A DNA stretch of 49,105 bases from Bacteroidales bacterium (GTDB lineage: Bacteria; Bacteroidota; Bacteroidia; Bacteroidales; UBA932), in assembly GCA_017399865.1 (NCBI GenBank), contig JAFQAT010000070.1, positions 1 to 49,105 on the forward strand. Reading direction: 5' to 3'. Under the pieces are notes generated by a model. That model saw only the letters and a list, made by a program, of their open reading frames with translations, made no database searches and was not told the origin of the DNA. Position numbers and translations under genes: made by a program. Below are positions 41,524-49,105 of the stretch, piece after piece; positions within the stretch are counted from its first letter, which is position 1, and every line of letters starts with the position of its first letter.

Positions 41524-43377
41524 ATGCAACATAAGGTAATTGATACTAAGGATGTTGTAATCAGATTTGCAGGAGATTCGGGAGATGGAATGCAGCTCAC
41601 CGGGTCTCTTTTTGCAGATATGTCTGCCATCTTCGGTAACGAACTTTCAACATTCCCGGATTACCCTGCGGAGATCAGAGCTCCTCACGGTACCGTTTCC
41701 GGCGTCTCTGGCTTCCAGGTACATATCGGAAGCGAACACATCACCACCCCAGGTGACTTCTGCGACCTTCTTGTGGCGATGAATCCTGCCGCACTGAAGG
41801 CAAATGCGAAATGGCTCAAGAGAACAGCAATGGTTCTCATTGACTCGGATACCTTCGACGAGGACGGTCTGAAGAGAGCCGGCCTGAAGAGTGATCCTAT
41901 CGCTGAGCTGTATATCGAGGACAGGACCATCATAGTGGCTCCTATCACCACTCTGACAGAAGAAAGTCTCAAGGACAGCGGCCTTGACAAGAAGACGATA
42001 GACAAGTGCAAGAACATGTTCACCCTCGGAATGGCATGCTATATTTACAACCGTCCGATGGAGTACATCTTCCAGTATCTTGAACGTAAGTTCGGAAAGA
42101 AGAAGCCTGAGATGATAGCCCCTAACAGGAAGGTGCTTCAGGATGGCTACAATTATGCTGCAAATATTCAGGCTATCCCGAATACATACAACATCGAGCC
42201 TGCCCATCAGGAAAAGGGACTTTACAGAAATATTACAGGAAACCAGGCGACAGCGTGGGGACTTCTTGCAGCGGCGGAAAAGGCGAATCTTCCTCTCTTC
42301 TGCGGCTCATATCCTATCACTCCTGCGACAGGTATCCTGGAAGAACTTGCCATCCATAAGAACCTTGGAGCCAAGACTGTCCAGGCTGAGGATGAGATTG
42401 CAGGTATCTGTACGGCCATAGGTGCAGCCTATGCCGGAAGCCTTGCCGTGACCACAACTTCAGGCCCCGGCCTTTCGCTCAAATCCGAGGCTATGGGTCT
42501 TGCCGTTATGACAGAACTGCCTCTTGTCATTGTAGATGTGCAGAGAGCCGGCCCATCAACCGGTATTCCGACCAAGACCGAGCAGACTGACCTCAATCAG
42601 GCTCTCTACGGCCGAAACGGAGAGTGTCCTATGGTAGTGATGGCGGCTCATTCTCCGGCAAACTGCTTTGATGCAGCATTCAATGCCGCAAAGATTGCCG
42701 TTGAGCATATGACTCCTGTGCTCCTTCTGACAGAAGGATTCCTTGGCAACGGATCGGAGCCATGGCGTATCCCTTCAATGAAGGACTACCCAGCCATAAG
42801 ACCTCCTTTCGCACAGCCTAATGTTCCATACAAACCTTTCCAGCGAGATCCCGAAACATATGTCCGCAAGTGGGCTGTTCCGGGAATGGCCGGCTGCGAG
42901 CATCGTGTCGGCGGTCTGGAAAAGAACCATGAAGGCGTGCTTTCTTCAGACCCTCAGAACCATGCACTGATGGTGAATGAACGTGAACAGAAGGTCCAGA
43001 AAGTTGCAGACTTCATACCGGAGCTGGAGGTGAACGGCAACCGGAACGGAAAGCTTCTGGTTGTGGGATGGGGCGGAACATACGGCCACCTTCTTTCTGC
43101 AGTCCAGGAAGTGCGTGAATCAGGACTTGATGTAAGCTTCGCAAACTTTGACTACATCATGCCTCTTCCTCGCAATACGGAAGAAGTGTTCTCGAAGTTC
43201 GAGAAGATCCTTGTGTGTGAGCTGAACAGCGGACAGTTCGTGAACTATCTCCGCGGAAAGCTCCCTCAGTTCGTCTATTCACAATATAATAAGGTACAGG
43301 GTCAGCCATTCCTGGTTCAGGAAATCGTGGCTGCCATCCATGCCTGTCATCCTGAACAAAGTGAAGGATCTTTATAA
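41524..43377 (+). CDS. korA: 2-oxoacid:ferredoxin oxidoreductase, alpha (fused gamma-alpha) subunit
   Basis: The 617-residue subunit has the gamma-type domain first (FAGDSGDGMQLTGSLFADM, PDYPAEIRAPHGTVSG) and the alpha pyrimidine-binding domain from about residue 215 (GNQATAWGLLAAAEKANLP, YPITPATGILEEL, AEDEIAGICTAIGAAYAG, TTTSGPGLSLKSEAMGLAV). With KorB it forms an enzyme that interconverts 2-oxoglutarate and succinyl-CoA plus CO2 using ferredoxin; the linked gdhA supports 2-oxoglutarate. The C-terminal tail CHPEQSEGSL is encoded by a dispersed-repeat sequence. korB starts 13 bases after the stop. Confidence 0.95.
   Translation: MQHKVIDTKDVVIRFAGDSGDGMQLTGSLFADMSAIFGNELSTFPDYPAEIRAPHGTVSGVSGFQVHIGSEHITTPGDFCDLLVAMNPAALKANAKWLKRTAMVLIDSDTFDEDGLKRAGLKSDPIAELYIEDRTIIVAPITTLTEESLKDSGLDKKTIDKCKNMFTLGMACYIYNRPMEYIFQYLERKFGKKKPEMIAPNRKVLQDGYNYAANIQAIPNTYNIEPAHQEKGLYRNITGNQATAWGLLAAAEKANLPLFCGSYPITPATGILEELAIHKNLGAKTVQAEDEIAGICTAIGAAYAGSLAVTTTSGPGLSLKSEAMGLAVMTELPLVIVDVQRAGPSTGIPTKTEQTDLNQALYGRNGECPMVVMAAHSPANCFDAAFNAAKIAVEHMTPVLLLTEGFLGNGSEPWRIPSMKDYPAIRPPFAQPNVPYKPFQRDPETYVRKWAVPGMAGCEHRVGGLEKNHEGVLSSDPQNHALMVNEREQKVQKVADFIPELEVNGNRNGKLLVVGWGGTYGHLLSAVQEVRESGLDVSFANFDYIMPLPRNTEEVFSKFEKILVCELNSGQFVNYLRGKLPQFVYSQYNKVQGQPFLVQEIVAAIHACHPEQSEGSL
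43345..43373 (+). repeat. Dispersed-repeat-like sequence forming the korA 3' end
   Basis: The stretch beginning TGTCATCCTGAACAAAGTGA and ending AGGATCTTT encodes CHPEQSEGSL in the korA frame and VILNKVKDL in another. Variants of this peptide pair (CHPERSEGS, VLNEVKDL) are widely seen as translations of a small intergenic repeat found in many bacterial genomes. Only one copy was noticed in the window. Confidence 0.65.
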
Positions 43378-43390
43378 TAAAAGAAACGTT

Positions 43391-44410
43391 ATGCCAAGAT
43401 ATACATTCAAAGAATTCAAGAGCGATCAGGAAGTAAGGTGGTGCCCGGGATGCGGCGACCATGGTGTCCTGGCTGCATTGCAGAGAGCCCTTCCGGATGT
43501 TACTGAAGCGTTGGGCTACAGCAAGGAAAGATATGTCGTCGTATCCGGTATCGGATGCTCTTCACGTCTTCCATATTATATGAACACATATGGATTCCAC
43601 AGCATCCACGGCCGTGCGACCGCCATTTCCACCGGCATCAAGGTGGCGAATCCGGACCTTGCAGTATGGCAGGCATGCGGAGATGGTGACGCCCTGGCTA
43701 TCGGCGGCAACCATTTCATCCATGCCATCCGAAGGAATGTGGACATCAATATCGTCCTTTTCAACAACCAGATATACGGCCTTACAAAAGGTCAGTACTC
43801 TCCGACTTCCCGTTTCGGTGCGATTTCAAAGACGTCTCCTTACGGAACTGTCGAGCATCCTTTCAACCCGGGAAGCCTTGTGCTCGGAGCAAAGGGCACC
43901 TTCTTTGCCAGAAGCCTGGATTCAGAGCTTAAGCTGACTTCGGAGATAATGCTTTCCGCAGCAAGGCATGAAGGATGTTCGGTAATGGAGATGCTGACAA
44001 ACTGCGTCATCTTCAACGACGGTGCCCACAAGCTCATTTCCGACAGGGAACATCGTGCGGACAGGACCATCATCCTCCGCCATGGCGAGAAGATGATCTT
44101 CGGAAAGGACAGGAACAAGGGAATCATTCTTGACGGCATGGGTCTCAAGGTGGTGACCATCGGAGAGAACGGAATCACGGAAGATGACATTCTTGTACAT
44201 GACGCCCATTCGGAGAACGTCGGCATCCATATGATGCTTGCCGATATGAAGTATCCTGATTTCCCTGTGGCTTTGGGAGTAATCCGCGACGTGAAGGATG
44301 TGACATACGATGAGGGAGTCCGCAATCAGGTCGAGCAGGTCAAGGAGAAATCTAAGATCAAGTGCGTGGACGACCTTCTCCGCAGCGGATCGACATGGGA
44401 AGTGAAATAA
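43391..44410 (+). CDS. korB: 2-oxoacid:ferredoxin oxidoreductase, beta subunit
   Basis: The ATG at 43391 (MPRYTFKEFKSDQEVRWCPGCGDH) is the family-like start; the open frame further up is the repeat at the end of korA. The 339-residue subunit binds thiamine diphosphate and magnesium through ACGDGDALAIGGNHF and NIVLFNNQIYGLTKGQ, and has the WCPGCGDHG and SGIGCSSR cysteine motifs. It pairs with KorA. gdhA follows 24 bases after the stop. Confidence 0.96.
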   Translation: MPRYTFKEFKSDQEVRWCPGCGDHGVLAALQRALPDVTEALGYSKERYVVVSGIGCSSRLPYYMNTYGFHSIHGRATAISTGIKVANPDLAVWQACGDGDALAIGGNHFIHAIRRNVDINIVLFNNQIYGLTKGQYSPTSRFGAISKTSPYGTVEHPFNPGSLVLGAKGTFFARSLDSELKLTSEIMLSAARHEGCSVMEMLTNCVIFNDGAHKLISDREHRADRTIILRHGEKMIFGKDRNKGIILDGMGLKVVTIGENGITEDDILVHDAHSENVGIHMMLADMKYPDFPVALGVIRDVKDVTYDEGVRNQVEQVKEKSKIKCVDDLLRSGSTWEVK

Positions 44411-44434
44411 GCAATAACCACTAATAACACAATA

Positions 44435-45775
44435 ATGAACACTAATGATCTTATGGCCAGACTTCAGGCCAAGTACCCTTATGAGAAGGAATACCTCCAG
44501 GCGGTACACGAAGTATTGGAGTCTATTGAAGAGGTTTATAACCAGCACCCTGAATTCGAGGATGCGAAGATCGTCGAGCGCATCGTCGAGCCTGAGCGTA
44601 TCCTTACATTCAAGGTAACATGGGTGGACGACAACGGAGAAGTCCAGACAAACACAGGCTACCGCGTGCAGTTCAACTCCGCAATCGGTCCGTACAAGGG
44701 AGGTATCCGCTTCCATCCTTCAGTGAATCTTTCGATCCTGAAGTTCCTCGGATTCGAGCAGACATTCAAGAATGCCCTCACAACCCTCCCTATGGGCGGC
44801 GGTAAGGGCGGTTCCGACTTCAACCCGAGAGGAAAGTCAGACGCTGAGATCATGCGTTTCTGCCAGGCCTTCATGCTTGAGCTCTGGAAGGTGATCGGTC
44901 CTGACCAGGATGTCCCTGCAGGAGATATCGGAGTAGGCGGACGCGAGATCGGCTTCATGTACGGAATGTACAAGAAGCTCGCGCAGCAGTACAACACAGG
45001 TGTCCTCACCGGAAAGGGCATGACATGGGGTGGCTCTATCCTCCGTCCTGAGGCAACAGGTTTCGGTGCGGTATATTTCGTACAGCATATGCTCCAGATG
45101 GCCGGAAAGGACATCAAGGGCAAGACAGTCGCTCTCTCTGGCTTCGGTAACGTAGCATGGGGCGCAGCAACCAAGGCTACCGAGCTTGGCGCAAAGGTAA
45201 TCGCGATCTCAGGACCTGACGGAGCGATCTATGATCCGGAAGGAATGAACGCAGAGAAGATCGCTTACATGCTCGAGCTCCGCGCTTCGAACAACGACGT
45301 CGTCGCTCCTTTCGCACAGAAGTTCCCTTCTGCTACATTCTATCCTGGAAAGAAGGCCTGGAGCATCAAGTGCGACATCGCAATGCCTTGCGCATTCCAG
45401 AACGAGCTTACAGGTGCTGACGCAGAGGAACTCCTCGCAAACGGAACATGGCTTGCGGCCGAGGTTTCAAACATGGGATGTACTCCGGAGGCTATTGCGG
45501 CATTCCAGAAGGCGGGAATCATGTTCGCTCCTGGAAAGGCAGTGAATGCCGGTGGTGTTGCGACTTCAGGTCTCGAGATGACCCAGAACGCAATGCACAT
45601 AAGCTGGAGCCCTGCGGAAGTGGATGAGAAACTCCACGCGATCATGTCGAACATCCACGAGGCTTGCGTGAAGTATGGTACCCAGCCTGACGGCTACATC
45701 AACTATGTGAAGGGTGCTAACATCGCCGGCTTCATGAAGGTGGCACAGGCTATGCTCGAACAGGGTATTGTCTAA
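44435..45775 (+). CDS. gdhA: NADP-type glutamate dehydrogenase
   Basis: The 446-residue enzyme interconverts 2-oxoglutarate plus ammonia and glutamate. Features: VTWVDDNGEVQTNTGYRVQFN, GPYKGGIRFHPSVN, the catalytic-Lys signature LPMGGGKGGSDFNPRGKS (the family active-site motif), DVPAGDIGVGGREIGFMYG, and the nucleotide-binding ALSGFGNVAWGAA. Length matches the hexameric, about 450-residue class usually specific for NADP; cofactor preference is inferred. It is the third gene of korA-korB-gdhA, which ties 2-oxoglutarate formation to ammonium assimilation. Confidence 0.97.
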   Translation: MNTNDLMARLQAKYPYEKEYLQAVHEVLESIEEVYNQHPEFEDAKIVERIVEPERILTFKVTWVDDNGEVQTNTGYRVQFNSAIGPYKGGIRFHPSVNLSILKFLGFEQTFKNALTTLPMGGGKGGSDFNPRGKSDAEIMRFCQAFMLELWKVIGPDQDVPAGDIGVGGREIGFMYGMYKKLAQQYNTGVLTGKGMTWGGSILRPEATGFGAVYFVQHMLQMAGKDIKGKTVALSGFGNVAWGAATKATELGAKVIAISGPDGAIYDPEGMNAEKIAYMLELRASNNDVVAPFAQKFPSATFYPGKKAWSIKCDIAMPCAFQNELTGADAEELLANGTWLAAEVSNMGCTPEAIAAFQKAGIMFAPGKAVNAGGVATSGLEMTQNAMHISWSPAEVDEKLHAIMSNIHEACVKYGTQPDGYINYVKGANIAGFMKVAQAMLEQGIV

Positions 45776-45793
45776 AGTTTTAGCACATATTTA

Positions 45794-45824
45794 ATTGCTT
45801 TATAACAAATAAAGACTAACTTTG
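45794..45824 (+). promoter_or_regulatory. Promoter of the DASS transporter gene
   Basis: The -7 box TAACTTTG (45817-45824) has ATTG 19 bases upstream (45794-45797), three of four -33 bases. The hairpin that terminates gdhA starts at the very next base. Confidence 0.72.
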
Positions 45825-45850
45825 CGCCCGTTTTTAACGGGCGTAATTTT
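45825..45850 (+). terminator. Terminator of gdhA overlapping the next start site
   Basis: CGCCCGTT pairs with AACGGGCG around a TTT loop, followed by TAATTTTATT. The left arm begins directly after the -7 box of the next gene, so new transcripts would start inside the stem and only read-through RNA from gdhA would contain all of it. Confidence 0.65.
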
Positions 45851-45867
45851 ATTAACAACTAAATATA

Positions 45868-47334
45868 ATGGGTACTAACAAATTTTCAGTAAAGTATTGT
45901 GTGCTGCTGCCATTGGTGCTGCTGATCACAATCTTCCTTCTTGCTGTCCCTACATCTTTCTTCGGTATTGAGGGACTTACAGTTCTGCAGCAGCGTACTA
46001 TAGCTCTTTTCGTGTTCGCTGCTCTCATGTGGATCTTCGAAGTCATTCCGAGCTGGACTACATCTGTTCTGGTCATCGTGCTCGCTCTCCTTATGCTTTC
46101 AAACAAGGGACTCAGCTTCCTTATGGTGGATGCGTCAGGAGCTAAGCTCGAAGGCATCATGAATTACACCAAGATCATGTCTGCGTTTGCAGATCCTGTT
46201 GTAATGCTCTTCCTTGGTGGATTCTCACTTGCTATCATGGCACAGAAATATGGTCTGGATGTCACTTTGGCGAGAGTCCTTCTGAAGCCGTTCGGTACAA
46301 ACCCTAAGATGGTGCTCCTCGGCTTCCTGGTGGTAATCGCACTCTTCTCAATGTTCATGAGCAATACTGCTACAGCTGCCATGATGCTCGCGTTCCTGGC
46401 TCCGATACTTGCAACATTCCCTGAAGGAGACAAAGGTAAGATCGCGCTCGCGCTTTCAATCCCTGTATCTGCCAACATCGGTGGTATCGGAACAACAATC
46501 GGTACACCTCCTAACGGTACAGCGGTTTCCAACCTTGAGACTTATTTCGGAATGAGCATCTCATTCGGTGAGTGGGCTATCCATATGATTCCGTTTGTGC
46601 TTATCATGATTCTTGTAGCATGGGTCGTACTTCAGGTCATGTTCCCTTTCTCTACCAAGAAACTTGAGGTCAACATCCCTAAGAACGACAAGCCTACAAC
46701 CTGGAGAACATATCTTGTGTGGATCACTTTTGCTGTGACCATCCTTCTCTGGGCTACAGAGAGTCTGACAGGAATCAGCTCAAACATCGTGGCTCTCATA
46801 CCTCTTGCAGTATTTGTCTGCACAGGTACCTTTGATAAGGAAGACATCAAGCAGATCGACTGGAGCGTTCTCTGGCTCGTTGCCGGAGGTTTTGCCCTCG
46901 GTTATGCAATGCTTGACATCTCCAAGGGAGGAACAGGACTGGGTGCTACTCTCGTGAATGCTATCCCATTCGGTGAAATGTCGATCATCCTGGTGTTCGT
47001 TGTTGCCGGCCTGGTATGCTACCTGCTTTCAAACTTCATCAGCAACTCGGCTACTGCCGCCCTCCTTATCCCTATCCTCTGTGCTGTATCATCAGGACTC
47101 TCTGCAAATCCTGCATTTGCAGGCTTTGGAGGAGAAAAGGCTATGATCTGTTTTGTGGCAACCTGTGCTTCACTTGCGATGCTGATGCCTATCTCTACAC
47201 CTCCTAATGCCATTGCATTCTCTACAGGCCTTATCAAGACCAAGGATATGCTCAAGGCTGGTGCTGTGATCGGCGTAATCGGACTTGTATTTGCCTTCTT
47301 CTGGCTCACCAAGATCTTCCCATTTGCGGCGTAA
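45868..47334 (+). CDS. DASS (SLC13/CitT) family sodium:dicarboxylate transporter
   Basis: The 488-residue inner-membrane protein has about eleven to twelve hydrophobic segments and both signature motifs of the divalent anion:sodium symporters: SNTATAAMMLAFLAP (about residue 160) and SNSATAALLIPIL (about 391), which form the sodium and substrate sites. TIGTPPNGTAVS and PISTPPNAIAFSTG are the matching loop repeats. Family members carry succinate, malate, fumarate, citrate or sulfate. The neighbouring korAB-gdhA genes make a C4/C5-dicarboxylate the likely substrate. It has its own promoter. Confidence 0.93.
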   Translation: MGTNKFSVKYCVLLPLVLLITIFLLAVPTSFFGIEGLTVLQQRTIALFVFAALMWIFEVIPSWTTSVLVIVLALLMLSNKGLSFLMVDASGAKLEGIMNYTKIMSAFADPVVMLFLGGFSLAIMAQKYGLDVTLARVLLKPFGTNPKMVLLGFLVVIALFSMFMSNTATAAMMLAFLAPILATFPEGDKGKIALALSIPVSANIGGIGTTIGTPPNGTAVSNLETYFGMSISFGEWAIHMIPFVLIMILVAWVVLQVMFPFSTKKLEVNIPKNDKPTTWRTYLVWITFAVTILLWATESLTGISSNIVALIPLAVFVCTGTFDKEDIKQIDWSVLWLVAGGFALGYAMLDISKGGTGLGATLVNAIPFGEMSIILVFVVAGLVCYLLSNFISNSATAALLIPILCAVSSGLSANPAFAGFGGEKAMICFVATCASLAMLMPISTPPNAIAFSTGLIKTKDMLKAGAVIGVIGLVFAFFWLTKIFPFAA

Positions 47335-47354
47335 TTTCTAAAATACTATATTTG
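47323..47354 (+). promoter_or_regulatory. Promoter of the outer-membrane barrel gene
   Basis: A -33 TTTG (47323-47326, within the end of the transporter gene) and a -7 TATATTTG (47347-47354) are 20 bases apart. A hairpin follows at the next base. Confidence 0.75.
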
Positions 47355-47385
47355 CGGGTCGCTTTCGGGCGACCCGTATTTATTG
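47355..47385 (+). terminator. Terminator of the transporter gene overlapping the next start site
   Basis: CGGGTCGC pairs with GCGACCCG around TTTCGG and is followed by TATTTATTG. As at gdhA, the stem starts directly after the -7 box of the following gene. It could also act as a 5' UTR hairpin of that gene. Confidence 0.6.
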
Positions 47386-47400
47386 AATATTGTAGCATAT

Positions 47401-48756
47401 ATGAAACGTATCTATTTATTGCTTTCAGCTGCGCTTCTTTCGCTTTGCGCGCTGAACCTTTCTGCCGCCGAAAAGGAGCAGAAGGCCGAGCCAAAGAACA
47501 ACCTCAAGTTCTATGGCTTCATCCGTAACTATTTCGCTTTCGACAGCCGTGAGAGCGTTTCCGGAACAGGAGACCTTTTCTACTATCTTCCGAAGGATGT
47601 GAAGATGGTGGACGGGATTGATGTAAATGACCAGCCGTCATTCGTATTCCTTGCCCTGACATCGCGTCTTGGTGTGGATGTGAGCGGATATTCCATAGAC
47701 AATGTGCATCTCGGTGCAAAGCTTGAGGCTGACTTCTATTCCGGCCTTTCAAATTCGTCGAATGCCAATGCGGGAGAATATTTCCCTGGAAATACAAAGA
47801 TCTCAGGTACTGCGACATACCGTCTTCGCCAGGCCTATGCTACCATTACATGGAAGGAGCTCGGCAAGGAACAGAAGAACTCTGTAGGTCTCAAGATCGG
47901 ACAGGCATGGCATCCTATGGCTGCCGACCATCCGCATCTTTTCAGCCTTGAGGTCGGTGCTCCTTTCGGACCTTTCTCACGCACACCTCTTGTACAGATG
48001 GATGCGAACCTCGGCAGCAACTGGATCGTTTCTGCGGCTGCTATCTGGCAGATGCAGTATCAGTCTGCCGGCCCTGCAGGAGCTTCGGCGATGTATATGA
48101 AATATGGAATGACTCCGGAAATGTATGCGGCAGTGGCATATAAGAACGGCAGTTTCCTCGTCAGAGGTGGTGTTGATGTGGTAAGCATCAAGCCAAGGGT
48201 TCTCGGCGAAAAGGAGGGCAAGACCGTAAGGGTGTCAGACCGTAAGACATCTGTTCTTGGATATGTGTATACGCAGTATTCTCACAAGAAGTTTGCTGTA
48301 AAGGCGAAGACAACCTTCGGAGAGGGCGGAGAGCATATGAACCTCATGAGCGGTTATGCGAAGATCGGAGAGAACAATGACGGAAGCTGGGAGTATGCAT
48401 CACTCCGTAACTCTTCTTCATGGCTTTCGCTTTCATATGGAAAGAAGTGGCAGGCTGTCCTTTTCCTCGGTTATGTGAAGAATCTCGGACTTGCAGATGC
48501 TGCTTCAGGTCCGTTGGCTAAGGGTGATGTGTATTTCTGCGGCAACGGTTTTTCCAACATCAACCAGATGTACCGTATCAATCCTCAGGTCATATATAAT
48601 ATAGGTAAGCTCAACGTAGGACTGGAATATCAGAGGACTTCTGTTCAGTACGGAGAGTATGACGGAGGCAACCTGAATGCATGCGGTCTTGCAGACAAGG
48701 GCCTCCACTGGGTGGGCAATAACCGTATTAATATGATGGTGAAATACAATTTCTAA
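47401..48756 (+). CDS. Outer-membrane beta-barrel (porin-like) protein
   Basis: The ATG at 47401 (MKRIYLLLSAALL) opens a signal peptide cleaved near LSAAE (residue about 24). The 451-residue protein then shows NLKFYGFIRNYFAFDSRES, a typical first barrel strand, many alternating strands (GLKIGQAWHPMAADHPHL, VAYKNGSFLVRGGVDVVS) and ends in NRINMMVKYNF with a C-terminal Phe, the usual signal for BamA insertion. It looks like DcaP/porin-type trimeric barrels. It follows the DASS transporter gene, so it may let dicarboxylates through the outer membrane; this is inference from position. Confidence 0.82.
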   Translation: MKRIYLLLSAALLSLCALNLSAAEKEQKAEPKNNLKFYGFIRNYFAFDSRESVSGTGDLFYYLPKDVKMVDGIDVNDQPSFVFLALTSRLGVDVSGYSIDNVHLGAKLEADFYSGLSNSSNANAGEYFPGNTKISGTATYRLRQAYATITWKELGKEQKNSVGLKIGQAWHPMAADHPHLFSLEVGAPFGPFSRTPLVQMDANLGSNWIVSAAAIWQMQYQSAGPAGASAMYMKYGMTPEMYAAVAYKNGSFLVRGGVDVVSIKPRVLGEKEGKTVRVSDRKTSVLGYVYTQYSHKKFAVKAKTTFGEGGEHMNLMSGYAKIGENNDGSWEYASLRNSSSWLSLSYGKKWQAVLFLGYVKNLGLADAASGPLAKGDVYFCGNGFSNINQMYRINPQVIYNIGKLNVGLEYQRTSVQYGEYDGGNLNACGLADKGLHWVGNNRINMMVKYNF

Positions 48757-48784
48757 ACTTTAACAAAATTGTAACAGTTGCATA

Positions 48785-48829
48785 ACGCCCGTACAATCAA
48801 ATGATTATGGTTGTACGGGCGTCTTTTTT
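48785..48829 (+). terminator. Rho-independent terminator of the barrel gene
   Basis: ACGCCCGTACAA and TTGTACGGGCGT form a perfect 12-pair stem with a 14-base loop, followed by CTTTTTT. It isolates the rRNA promoter downstream. Confidence 0.92.
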
Positions 48830-48861
48830 CGAAAAATTGCTTAAAAATTTTCACAGAAAAA

Positions 48862-48892
48862 TTTGGAGGTAAAGAAAAAATGTCTACCTTTG
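48862..48892 (+). promoter_or_regulatory. rRNA operon promoter
   Basis: A -33 TTTG (48862-48865) and a -7 TACCTTTG (48885-48892) are exactly 19 bases apart, with an A/T-rich upstream region resembling an UP element. It is identical in form to the tRNA-Glu-rpsT promoter. Confidence 0.88.
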
Positions 48893-49070
48893 CAATCCCA
48901 AACGAAAAACGGGGTACACAAAAACCTTAAGTTTGGTTTAAGAAGTTCATTGAAAAGACTGTTTTACTGTACAAGAAGCAAGTACCGAGAAAAACAATTT
49001 ATCGAGAAGCGTTAATTCTTTTGAAAGGAATTATAAGTGTCGGAATCAAACTGGAAATATAGAAAATTAT
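48893..49070 (+). other. rRNA operon leader
   Basis: The 178 bases between promoter and 16S contain no ORF. A boxA-like stretch, GTTCATTGAAAAGACTG (48945-48961), resembles antitermination sites in other Bacteroidota rRNA leaders, and AATTC with GAATT near 49015-49035 can form part of a processing stem. Confidence 0.6.
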
Positions 49071-49105
49071 ACAATGAAGAGTTTGATCCTGGCTCAGGAT
49101 GAACG
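49071..49105 (+). rRNA. 16S rRNA, 5' end (truncated by window)
   Basis: ACAATGAAGAGTTTGATCCT begins at the position matching the mature 5' end, followed by GGCTCAGGATGAACG, the conserved 27F primer region. Only 35 bases are in the window. Confidence 0.97.

Noticed and set aside
43340-43390. N-terminal extension of korB
   Set aside because: The extra codons (VILNKVKDL) are the dispersed repeat at the end of korA read in another frame.

Overview
The window looks like chromosomal DNA of a member of the Bacteroidota, most likely the order Bacteroidales. The signs are: promoters of the Bacteroidota type (-7 box TAnnTTTG, with TTTG about 19-20 bases upstream at the best sites); A/T-rich start regions without obvious Shine-Dalgarno sequences; a subtilase with a type IX secretion (T9SS) sorting domain next to a PorV/PorQ-like barrel; NigD-like and DUF4837 lipoproteins; SlyB-free, OmpH-rich envelope gene clusters; and the first bases of a 16S rRNA gene at the right edge. 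The genus cannot be decided from this window. Almost all of it is dense core genome. No prophage, insertion sequence, integrase or CRISPR array was seen.

Layout. 1-6.9 kb (+): two surface-type lipoproteins (the first cut by the window edge), an exported protein of unknown function, an S8 protease with a T9SS sorting domain, and an overlapping PorV/PorQ-like outer-membrane protein. 6.9-7.6 kb: a terminator, a gene-free stretch with three copies of a 10-base word able to form alternative hairpins, then a minus-strand tRNA-Glu-rpsT unit. 7.6-12.0 kb (-): an envelope operon, M23 peptidase, dxr, rseP and a DUF4837 lipoprotein. 12.1-15.4 kb (+): yqgF/ruvX, def, a phosphohexomutase and a second M23 peptidase with LysM. 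15.4-18.3 kb (-): miaB and glpK, translationally coupled. 18.3-22.3 kb (+): LEA-like lipoprotein, SPOR-like protein, rpoN, radC, upp. 22.3-22.7 kb: a large inverted repeat and tRNA-His. 22.7-28.2 kb: an OadA/PycB-like protein without a biotin lysine, a NigD-like lipoprotein, cstA, a Fur-family regulator and an SDR oxidoreductase. 28.2-32.2 kb (+): trxB, bamD, rpoZ, recN. 32.2-36.5 kb (-): LysM/LpoA-like protein, glycosyltransferase, OmpH and pdxJ. 36.6-41.4 kb (+): nadK, uppS, bamA, ompH. 41.5-48.8 kb (+): korA-korB-gdhA around 2-oxoglutarate, a DASS dicarboxylate transporter and an outer-membrane barrel. 48.8-49.1 kb: promoter, leader and 5' end of an rRNA operon.

How the genes fit together. 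Envelope biogenesis dominates: Bam machinery (BamA, BamD), Skp/OmpH chaperones, isoprenoid supply (Dxr, UppS), site-2 protease, two LytM-type peptidases and a T9SS cargo locus. The kor-gdh-DASS block links dicarboxylate uptake, ferredoxin-dependent 2-oxoglutarate metabolism and glutamate synthesis, a combination that fits an anaerobe with a partial, reductive TCA pathway.

The observations most worth a second look are: (i) the OadA-like protein whose C-terminal biotinyl fold has no acceptor lysine; (ii) the three-copy inverted/direct repeat at 6997-7115; (iii) -7 boxes lying only 4-7 bases before ATG for yqgF, miaB, radC and nadK, predicting leaderless mRNAs; (iv) the T9SS protease with lipoprotein-type N-terminus and its private PorV-like partner; (v) a dispersed-repeat sequence that supplies the C-terminus of KorA; and (vi) two terminator hairpins that begin directly at the -7 box of the next gene. 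All gene calls rest on reading the sequence by eye; no database search was run.
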